Shown: positions 1 through 5,683 of the stretch, piece after piece
Position numbering within the stretch: position 1 is the first letter of the stretch
How the letters are laid out: every line of letters begins with the position of its first letter
Assembly (NCBI GenBank): GCA_027037575.1
Contig: JALVZP010000167.1
Location: 1 to 9,340 of the forward strand
DNA length: 9,340 nucleotides
Source: Desulfobacterales bacterium
GTDB taxonomy: Bacteria; Desulfobacterota; DSM-4660; Desulfatiglandales; JALVZP01
Reading direction: 5' to 3'
The notes under the pieces: model-generated
Told to the model about the DNA's origin: nothing
What the model saw: the letters and a program-made list of their open reading frames with translations, nothing else
Databases searched by the model: none
Position numbers and translations under genes: made by a program

Positions 1-1273
1 CATTTGCTACTGCCAAAGGATTCCTTGCTGTGCTTAATGGATTTGATCCCACAATTATTGCTGCCTTTGGCTTATAAGGGATCCCTGTATTTATGGCATT
101 TATTAACTCAAAGAAGTCTGCACCTAACATAGAAGATCCACCCATCATCTTGGAATATATCCTATCTGCTCCAATTGCCTTATCTGCTACTTCCTTAGCT
201 ATCCTATCCTCAAATGTATCTATTCTTAAATTTACTGACTGATAGAGGAATATATTTCCTCCAGTTCTATCTAAATGTCCTGTAATTGCTATAAGTATTG
301 GAATTGCCCTTGCAAAACTAATAAGATCCCTTTTTTGAGGTGCTTCTGAAAACCTTATACATGCACGCCTTGTATTTGCATACTGCCTTGCAAGCCATAT
401 AATATCTTCCTTTGGAATACCTGTAATCCTTTCTGCCCATTCAGGATCATACTTTTTTAAATGCTCTCTTAGTCTTTCAAATCCATAACACCACTTTTCA
501 ACAAATTCTTTATCATAAAGCCCTTCATTTATGATCACATTTATCATGGAAAGTGCAAGTGCAGAGTCCGTCCCAGGCCTTATTGGAATCCACTTATATA
601 CCCTTTTATTTGCACAGATTGGGATAAATTGTGGATTTATAACTACAAGCTTTGCTCCATCTTCTATCCTATCCATTATAATGGATGGGATTGTCTTTAT
701 TGTTACATTAGATCTCTTTGCTGCGCTTCCCATCCCTCCACTTGTAAACCACTCTATTATCAGATCAGCATTTTCATAGTCTGCTGTTGCATACCTTCCA
801 CCACCTACTGTGCATAGATGATAGAATAGCTGTGGAATATAGCAGACAGATGGTCCCCACCAGGAAAAATTGGGAGATCCTATAGCATGTGTAAATCTTA
901 CAAAGAGCTGATGATAGAGATTAAACCATCCTGATGCCTGTCCCTTTACAAAGATGATATATTCAGGCCCATACTTCTCTTTTATCTCCATCAGCTTTTC
1001 TGATATGAGATCAAGTGCCTTATCCCAGCTAATCCTTTCAAATTTTCCTTCTCCTTTTTCTCCTGCTCTTATAAGTGGATACCTTAGTCTGTGAGGATTA
1101 TATACCCACTTTACAGCAGAAAGTCCTTTTGCACAGAGCTTTCCTTTATTTAAAGGATGATATGGATTCCCTTCAACCTTTATAAATCTTCCATCTTTTA
1201 CATGGGCAATTATTCCACAACTATAGCCACCATAAGAACACCCATGACATAGTGTAGGAATCCTATCTTCCAT
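1..1273 (-). CDS. Molybdopterin/tungstopterin oxidoreductase catalytic subunit, DMSO reductase family (3' end outside window)
   Basis: Partial gene: 424 codons from the ATG at 1273 to the window edge with no stop. An AGGAGG Shine-Dalgarno (1283-1288) lies 9 nt before the ATG. The N-terminus carries a [4Fe-4S]-type set, Cys9, Cys12, Cys19 and Cys47 (the last in KLCAKG). The second gap is six residues, longer than the usual three. The region GSPNFSWWGPSVC places Cys144 where family members bind Mo/W through Cys, Sec or Ser. Further family marks are KFERISWDKALD, VVINPQ, WIPIRPGTDSALAL, TGHLDRTGGNIF and GSNPLS near the cut. There is no Tat signal peptide, so the enzyme is probably cytoplasmic or carried by a partner. 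The family includes formate dehydrogenases, polysulfide/arsenate reductases and acetylene hydratase. The substrate cannot be assigned here, and no electron-transfer partner gene is visible upstream. Confidence 0.9.
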   Translation of the reverse strand, partial: MEDRIPTLCHGCSYGGYSCGIIAHVKDGRFIKVEGNPYHPLNKGKLCAKGLSAVKWVYNPHRLRYPLIRAGEKGEGKFERISWDKALDLISEKLMEIKEKYGPEYIIFVKGQASGWFNLYHQLFVRFTHAIGSPNFSWWGPSVCYIPQLFYHLCTVGGGRYATADYENADLIIEWFTSGGMGSAAKRSNVTIKTIPSIIMDRIEDGAKLVVINPQFIPICANKRVYKWIPIRPGTDSALALSMINVIINEGLYDKEFVEKWCYGFERLREHLKKYDPEWAERITGIPKEDIIWLARQYANTRRACIRFSEAPQKRDLISFARAIPILIAITGHLDRTGGNIFLYQSVNLRIDTFEDRIAKEVADKAIGADRIYSKMMGGSSMLGADFFELINAINTGIPYKPKAAIIVGSNPLSTARNPLAVAN

Positions 1274-1304
1274 AATAATATTCCTCCTTGATTAAGGATG
1301 TCTA

Positions 1305-1333
1305 ATTTTATGCCAAATCATGTCCAACTACAA
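1305..1333 (-). promoter_or_regulatory. Candidate sigma70-type promoter of the oxidoreductase gene
   Basis: On the minus strand, TTGTAG (1328-1333) and TAAAAT (1305-1310) are separated by 17 bp. The -10 matches 5 of 6 consensus bases and the -35 only 3 of 6. Transcription would start near 1298, giving a leader of about 25 nt that contains the strong Shine-Dalgarno before the ATG at 1273. The -35 hexamer lies inside one arm of the permuted inverted repeat (1327-1334), so a protein bound there could control initiation. The weak -35 would fit an activated promoter, which is inference. Confidence 0.45.
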
Positions 1334-1401
1334 TAAAGAGACATTTCTTTTCCCTTCACCGGTGGCAAGCTTGCTATAAAAATTGTAGTAAATGTCTCTA
1401 T
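1327..1401. repeat. Permuted inverted repeats enclosing two abutting palindromes
   Basis: Two pairs of complementary blocks lie in the order A, B, A', B'. A is ACTACAAT (1327-1334), matched by ATTGTAGT (1382-1389). B is AGAGACATTT (1337-1346), matched by AAATGTCTCT (1390-1399). The pairing order is interleaved, so as one RNA it would form an H-type pseudoknot rather than a simple hairpin. Between them lie two perfect palindromes touching end to end, CACCGGTG (1357-1364) and GCAAGCTTGC (1365-1374). It may be a multi-site operator or a structured RNA. No known family is recognised. Confidence 0.6.
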
Positions 1402-1418
1402 TCTATCTGGGAATAGAG
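1396..1418. other. Perfect 8-bp hairpin upstream of the tRNA promoter
   Basis: CTCTATTC (1396-1403) and GAATAGAG (1411-1418) are perfectly complementary around a 7-nt spacer. The left arm overlaps block B' (1390-1399) of the neighbouring repeat system, so the two structures would be mutually exclusive in RNA. The element ends 11 bp before the tRNA -35 hexamer. No T-run follows immediately on either strand, so a simple intrinsic terminator is unlikely. Confidence 0.5.
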
Positions 1419-1429
1419 CCTACATTTTC

Positions 1430-1457
1430 TTGACTTTTGGACATAACATCTTATAAT
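1430..1457 (+). promoter_or_regulatory. sigma70-type promoter of the tRNA-Pro gene
   Basis: TTGACT (-35, 1430-1435) and a perfect TATAAT (-10, 1452-1457) are separated by 16 bp. Transcription would start near 1464, about 7 nt before the mature tRNA 5' end at 1471. This is the strongest promoter match in the window and fits a single-gene stable RNA unit. Confidence 0.75.
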
Positions 1458-1463
1458 ATCTTC

Positions 1464-1550
1464 AAAAAATCGGGACGTAGCGCAGCCTGGAAGCGCACCT
1501 GAATGGGGTTCAGGGGGTCGCAGGTTCAAATCCTGTCGTCCCGATTTTTT
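1464..1550. terminator. Candidate bidirectional terminator built on the tRNA gene
   Basis: A perfect 14-bp inverted repeat frames the tRNA: 1464-1477 (six A, T, then the 5' acceptor strand) against 1537-1550 (the 3' acceptor strand, A, then six T). On the plus strand the acceptor stem is followed at once by T6. On the minus strand the antisense stem is also followed by T6. The rodA stop codon (1549-1551) overlaps the plus-strand T-run, so the mre-rodA transcript could end inside or just past the antisense tRNA. The symmetry is seen; termination is inferred. Confidence 0.5.
1471..1544 (+). tRNA. tRNA-Pro, anticodon GGG
   Basis: The 74-nt sequence folds as a full cloverleaf: acceptor CGGGACG/CGTCCCG with all 7 pairs, D stem GCGC/GCGC with the GG pair in its loop, anticodon stem CCTGA/TCAGG, a 5-nt variable region, and T stem GCAGG/CCTGT around TTCAAAT. 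The anticodon loop ATGGGGT puts GGG at 1505-1507 after U33, which reads CCC and CCU proline codons. C1-G72 is typical of bacterial tRNA-Pro. The 3' CCA is not encoded and must be added by nucleotidyltransferase. The leader and trailer next to the gene are complementary (A6T and AT6), so the primary transcript can extend its acceptor stem. Confidence 0.96.
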
Positions 1551-2664
1551 ATATGATCGGCTCATGAAGAAGATATCTTCTCATCCTGATACTTATTAGT
1601 ATCCCAACCGAGGCCATTGTAAAGACCAGGGAAGATCCTCCATAACTCATAAAAAGCAAAGGGGTTCCTACTACTGGAAGTATTCCCGCAACCATTCCTA
1701 TGTTTACAAATACTTGCCAGAATATGAAAAAGGTAATGCTTATTGCAAGGTAGGCACCAAATTTGTCCTTCGCCTTCTTTGCTGTATCAAATCCCCTTAA
1801 GACTAATGCCAGATAAAGAGAAATCAAAAACATTGAGCCTATAAATCCATTCTCTTCTGCAAATACAGAAAAGATGAAATCTGTATGCTTTTCCGGAAGA
1901 AAGTGAAGCTTTGATTGGGTCCCTTTTAAAAATCCTTTCCCTTTTATCATTCCCGAACCTATGGCAATCTTGGATTGGGTAATATGATATCCAGCTCCTA
2001 AGGGATCTGCATTGGGATTTAAATATGTAATAATCCTCCTCTTTTGATATGCTTTTAAATTCATCCACAAAGCAGGAATAATAATCAAGATGGAAGATAT
2101 GATTATTAAAAGGGATCTTTTATTTATTCCTGTAAAAAGAAGAACAGTTCCAGAAGAGATAAGTATAATTAAGGCTGTTCCAAGATCTGGTTCTTTTAAG
2201 ATAAGTAAGCATGGAATAATTATAATCAAAAATATCTTCCAGAGGTCTCCTATTCCGTAACTTCTCTTTACAGGCATCTCACTTAAAAGATATGAGATAA
2301 TTATTGCTATAGAAAGCTTTGCAAATTCAGATGGCTGAAAAGAAATAAAGCCAATTTTAAACCATCTTTGTGAACCCGAAGTTATCTTTCCCCATACAAG
2401 GACCAGGGCAAGCAGGAAGATAGAAAGAAGATATATATGAAATGCCCATTTTTTAAAAAAATTGTAGTCTATTAAGATCATGAAAAAGAACATAAAAAAG
2501 CCTATTGCATACCAGCAAATATGCCTCTTAAATATCTTCATTCCGAATTTGCTCACTGGTGCCTGGGTTGCACTATACATGTTCAGTATGCTGATTAAAG
2601 CAAGGGTCAATACTATAAGGAATAAAAGCCAGTCAAAATTCTTTATAAGTCTTCTATCTATCAT
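1549..2664 (-). CDS. rodA: Peptidoglycan glycosyltransferase RodA (SEDS family)
   Basis: RodA polymerises lipid II into glycan strands in the inner membrane during side-wall growth, paired with PBP2. The 371-residue protein is almost all membrane helices, as expected for a 10-helix SEDS protein of normal length. Visible motifs: GSQRWFKIGFISFQPSEFAK (about 97-116), KEPDLGTAL (157-165), LPEKHTDFIF (256-265) with Asp262 as the likely catalytic acid/base, and GTPLLFMSYGGSS (333-345). FtsW is the alternative paralogue, but the mrdA neighbour and the mre operon favour RodA. The ATG at 2664 lies 10 nt after the mrdA stop and has no clear Shine-Dalgarno, so translational coupling is likely. It is the last gene of the operon and converges with the tRNA, with 4 bp between them. 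Confidence 0.96.
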   Translation of the reverse strand: MIDRRLIKNFDWLLFLIVLTLALISILNMYSATQAPVSKFGMKIFKRHICWYAIGFFMFFFMILIDYNFFKKWAFHIYLLSIFLLALVLVWGKITSGSQRWFKIGFISFQPSEFAKLSIAIIISYLLSEMPVKRSYGIGDLWKIFLIIIIPCLLILKEPDLGTALIILISSGTVLLFTGINKRSLLIIISSILIIIPALWMNLKAYQKRRIITYLNPNADPLGAGYHITQSKIAIGSGMIKGKGFLKGTQSKLHFLPEKHTDFIFSVFAEENGFIGSMFLISLYLALVLRGFDTAKKAKDKFGAYLAISITFFIFWQVFVNIGMVAGILPVVGTPLLFMSYGGSSLVFTMASVGILISIRMRRYLLHEPII

Positions 2665-2686
2665 ACATATTTATCTATCTATCATA
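2653..2686. repeat. 13-bp direct repeat across the mrdA stop and rodA start
   Basis: On the minus strand TATGATAGATAGA occurs twice, at 2674-2686 and 2653-2665, offset by 21 bp. The first copy encodes the last residues of PBP2 plus its TAG stop; the second, in another frame, supplies the rodA ATG and the codons for Ile-Asp-Arg. The 8 bp between the copies contain no ribosome binding site. A short tandem duplication or slippage may have created this junction. Confidence 0.7.
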
Positions 2687-4432
2687 TTTTAAATATTCCT
2701 CTATCAATTCTTTTGCTACAGGAGCAGCAGCACTTCCTCCGTGTCCTCCATGCTCTATAATTACTGAAACACATATCTCTGGTCTCTCTGCCGGAGCGAT
2801 TCCAATAAACCAGGCATGCTCTTTTATTTTATTCTCATCTTCCTCTTCTTTATCCTCCATAAGCTGAACTGTTCCTGTCTTTCCTGCTACCTTTATTCCT
2901 TTTATCCTTGCCCTTATTCCTGTTCCATGAGGTTCATTTACAACTGCAACAAGTGCATCCTTTATTATCTCCAAATATTTCTTTTTTATTTTGAGCCTTT
3001 TTCTAATAATAGGACGTGCTTTATACACAATGCTTCCATCTGGAGCTTTTATACACTTTGTAACAAATGGTCTGTATAGGATTCCTCCATTAAATATAGC
3101 AGAATAAAGGACTACCATCTGGATAGGTGTAACCAAAAGATAGCTTTGTCCAATAGCAAGTGATAATGTCTCTCCTCCCTGCCAGGGTATTCCAAATTTC
3201 CTTAACTTCCATTCAGGTGTTGGAACAAGCCCTTTACTTTCTCCCCCTATATCAATGCCTGTTCTTTCTCCAAGTCCGAACATCCTTGCATAATATGCTA
3301 TCTTTTTTATTCCAAGAAGCTTTGCAACATTATAAAAGTATATATCACAGGATTCTCTAATTGCCTTATGTAGATCTACTTTTCCATGTCCTCCTTCTTT
3401 CCAGCATTTAAAGACCCTATTTCCATAATGAAACTTCCCTGAACAAAAAAAGATAGTATTTGGAGTTATTACACCTTCTTGAAGACCAGCAATTGCTACA
3501 ACAGGTTTGAATGTAGATCCTGGGGGATAAAGTCCTTGTATAGCCCTGTTTTGAAGTGGATGTTCCTTTGAATGCAGAATCTTTTCCCAGGTCTCTTTAT
3601 CCATTCCCTTTACAAAGCTATTTGGATCAAATGAAGGGCTGCTTGCCATGGCAAGTATCTCTCCATTATTCGGATTAATAGCAACAATTGCGCCTGCCTT
3701 TCCTTTTAAAAGCTTCTCTGCCTTTTCCTGAAGCCTTTTATCTATGGTTAAATAGACATCATCTCCTGGAATAGGAGGAGTTTTGGAGATAATATCCACC
3801 ATCCTTCCTGTAGCATCTACTTCTATCTGCATTCCTCCAGGTATACCAGAAAGATATTTATCCCATCTATATTCAACCCCTACTTTTCCTTTTCTGTTCC
3901 AGGAGATATAGCCCAGGATATGGGAAGCAAGCTTCCCATATTTATAATCTCTTTCTCCTTCAGCCTTTATAATCACACCAGGAAGCATTAAACTATTTGT
4001 CTCTATTCTTGCAACCTCATCAAAGGACATATCCCTTTTTATACATACAGGTTTAAAAGGACATATCCTCTTCTTTTCAAAAAATCTCTTCTTTATTTCA
4101 TCCAGATCCCCTATATTTATCAGATGAGATAATTTGTTAAACAGGGACTTTGGATCTTTCACTTCCTCCGGGATCACATACAGATTATAAGAGGGTTTAT
4201 TATCAACCAAGACAATACCATTTCTATCCAGTATCTTTCCCCTATATGCTGGTATATCTCTTAATCTGATCCTGTTATGCTCAGATCTAATCCTATACTC
4301 CTCTCCTTTTATTACCTGCATATACATGAGCCTCAAACAAAGAAGAAAGAAAAGAGAAAGGACAAATACATTTATCCAGAAGATCCTTTTTTGAATTGGA
4401 ATCTGTGAATCTTTATCAGGATACTTCCACAT
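2675..4432 (-). CDS. mrdA: Penicillin-binding protein 2, elongasome DD-transpeptidase
   Basis: PBP2 cross-links peptidoglycan strands made by its partner RodA. The 585-residue protein is a class B PBP: short cytoplasmic tail, one membrane helix (about 17-37), the YRGKILDRNG motif (63-72) opening the pedestal/dimerisation domain, then the transpeptidase domain. The active-site set is complete: STFK with Ser306 and Lys309, SCD (361-363, the PBP2-type form of SxN), and KTG (518-520). The C-terminus ends soon after the catalytic fold with HGGHGGSAAAPVA. The ATG at 4432 lies inside the end of mreD (17-bp overlap). Its only Shine-Dalgarno-like GAGG is 1 nt from the ATG, too close to work well, so coupling to mreD translation is likely. 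An acidic patch DKEEEDENK (527-535) sits next to the KTG motif. Confidence 0.97.
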   Translation of the reverse strand: MWKYPDKDSQIPIQKRIFWINVFVLSLFFLLCLRLMYMQVIKGEEYRIRSEHNRIRLRDIPAYRGKILDRNGIVLVDNKPSYNLYVIPEEVKDPKSLFNKLSHLINIGDLDEIKKRFFEKKRICPFKPVCIKRDMSFDEVARIETNSLMLPGVIIKAEGERDYKYGKLASHILGYISWNRKGKVGVEYRWDKYLSGIPGGMQIEVDATGRMVDIISKTPPIPGDDVYLTIDKRLQEKAEKLLKGKAGAIVAINPNNGEILAMASSPSFDPNSFVKGMDKETWEKILHSKEHPLQNRAIQGLYPPGSTFKPVVAIAGLQEGVITPNTIFFCSGKFHYGNRVFKCWKEGGHGKVDLHKAIRESCDIYFYNVAKLLGIKKIAYYARMFGLGERTGIDIGGESKGLVPTPEWKLRKFGIPWQGGETLSLAIGQSYLLVTPIQMVVLYSAIFNGGILYRPFVTKCIKAPDGSIVYKARPIIRKRLKIKKKYLEIIKDALVAVVNEPHGTGIRARIKGIKVAGKTGTVQLMEDKEEEDENKIKEHAWFIGIAPAERPEICVSVIIEHGGHGGSAAAPVAKELIEEYLKYDR

Positions 4433-4853
4433 ACCTCAGTCTTTCTAAGAAATGAATTATTATGGGAGAAAAAGAAGTTGTTACTATAAGATCTATAAAC
4501 ATCTTTCTCACAATAGAAATAGTTATCAAATCAAAGCCAAAAAAGACAGATTCTATAAAAAGAAGTAAGAGATCTTTTAATACAATTGCAGAAGCTATAG
4601 TGATTATCCTTCCTGAGCTACTTCTAATATCAACAAGGCCATTTATTAGCCATATAAAAACAAGCTCAGCCAGATAGATAAAAGGGAATATTCCAAAAAT
4701 GGCCCCAGAATATATGTTCAGGAAAAGGGATTGAAGGAATGCAAAAATAGAAGCAGCATTTTCTCCATGATAGGAGAAAATGAAAAGCAAAAATATGGTA
4801 ATTATATCCAAAAAATACAATCCACCTGTTATTACAAATATGGGAGGAAGCAC
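4416..4853 (-). CDS. mreD: Rod shape-determining membrane protein MreD
   Basis: This small hydrophobic protein of 145 residues, slightly shorter than usual, has about four or five membrane helices and joins MreB and MreC at the inner membrane. Recognition rests on the helix pattern, the segment around NIYSGAIFGIFPFIYLAE (46-63), the C-terminal pattern KMFIDLIVTTSFSPIIIHFLERL, and its place between mreC and mrdA; MreD sequences are poorly conserved. The start is GTG at 4853, 5 nt after the mreC stop. There is no Shine-Dalgarno and no internal Met before residue 118, so it probably depends on reinitiation after mreC. Its 3' end overlaps mrdA by 17 bp. Confidence 0.9.
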   Translation of the reverse strand: MLPPIFVITGGLYFLDIITIFLLFIFSYHGENAASIFAFLQSLFLNIYSGAIFGIFPFIYLAELVFIWLINGLVDIRSSSGRIITIASAIVLKDLLLLFIESVFFGFDLITISIVRKMFIDLIVTTSFSPIIIHFLERLRYVEVS

Positions 4854-4858
4854 GAAGA

Positions 4859-5683
4859 TTACAGTGTAGTACAGGGCTTTTCTTTTGATATTACTAATAC
4901 CTCTTCTAACCTTGAAAAATCTACAAAAGGAACAATCTTTACCTTTTTAAAAAGTGCACCGGGTATTTTCCTTACCTCTTTTACCCTTCCAACTGGTATC
5001 CCTCTCGGAAATATCCCGGAAAGGCCCGAAGTAACAATAGTATCTCCAGGACTTATCTTTTCAGAATGTTCTATATATTCCAATATGCATATTTCATCAA
5101 CCAATCCCCCTTTTAATATACCCCTTGCCCTTGTTCCTTCATCAATGCAGTCTACTGCACTATCAGGATCGGTTATAAGAAGAACCTTTGAATAATCTTC
5201 AGATACAGAAATTATCCTCCCCACAAGCCCATCAGGGCTTATAACTGGCATATTTATCTTTATTCCATCCCTTTTACCTTTATCAATTATGATAGTCCTG
5301 AAATATCCTGTAGGATCATATCCTATTACCTGAGCTGCAATAAGATTCCATTTAGGCTTGGGCCTAAATTTTAATATCTTAATAAGTGCCTTAACCCTTT
5401 GTTCTAACACTCTATACCTCATATTCTCTATCTTGAGTCTCTGAATCTCCTTCTTTAGCATCTTATTTTCTTTCTTTACTCCAATTAAATATATATAACT
5501 CGACCAAAGATCTTTTATAAAACTACAGGAATTATGAAAGATCTTTTGTAACGGTGCTGTAAGTTCAACAAAGATCTCTTCTAATGGATTCCATGAGGAT
5601 GAAGTATTAGCAGGATAGGAGGCTATTAGTATTAGGCCTGATACAAAGAAGAGTATCCATAGAAATATCCTTTTTTTTGTCAA
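4859..5683 (-). CDS. mreC: Rod shape-determining protein MreC
   Basis: MreC is a single-pass periplasmic scaffold that binds PBP2 and activates the RodA-PBP2 pair. The 274 residues show a short cytoplasmic tail, one membrane helix (about 5-22), a charged heptad-like coiled coil (about 70-105), and the double beta-barrel domain with YDPTGYFRTIIIDKGKRDGI (122-141), VISPDGLVGRI (147-157) and SGLSGIFPRGIPVGRV (219-234). The start is TTG at 5683, in a TTGA overlap with the mreB stop. A GAGGTG Shine-Dalgarno 8 nt upstream, inside mreB, supports this start and no nearby ATG competes. Length is normal for the family. Confidence 0.96.
   Translation of the reverse strand: MTKKRIFLWILFFVSGLILIASYPANTSSSWNPLEEIFVELTAPLQKIFHNSCSFIKDLWSSYIYLIGVKKENKMLKKEIQRLKIENMRYRVLEQRVKALIKILKFRPKPKWNLIAAQVIGYDPTGYFRTIIIDKGKRDGIKINMPVISPDGLVGRIISVSEDYSKVLLITDPDSAVDCIDEGTRARGILKGGLVDEICILEYIEHSEKISPGDTIVTSGLSGIFPRGIPVGRVKEVRKIPGALFKKVKIVPFVDFSRLEEVLVISKEKPCTTL

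Noticed and set aside
531..779. Plus-strand open frames within 531-817
   Set aside because: They are antisense to the oxidoreductase gene, whose minus-strand frame is continuous and rich in family motifs across this stretch.
1305..1320. sigma54 promoter (TTGGCA with downstream GC) before the oxidoreductase
   Set aside because: TTGGCA is present on the minus strand, but the required GC doublet at the -12 position is missing.
1310..1420. CRISPR array or MITE in the repeat-rich spacer
   Set aside because: There is no regular repeat-spacer spacing, the repeats are inverted rather than direct, and no target-site duplication or simple terminal inverted repeat is seen. The arm order is permuted instead.
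1471..1544. tRNA-Pro as an integration site of a mobile element
   Set aside because: No integrase gene and no repeated copy of the tRNA 3' end occur in the window.
4731..5195. 154-codon open frame on the plus strand opposite mreC and mreD
   Set aside because: It is antisense to two well-supported genes, has no recognisable protein features and no clear ribosome binding site. It reads as a shadow of AT-rich minus-strand coding.
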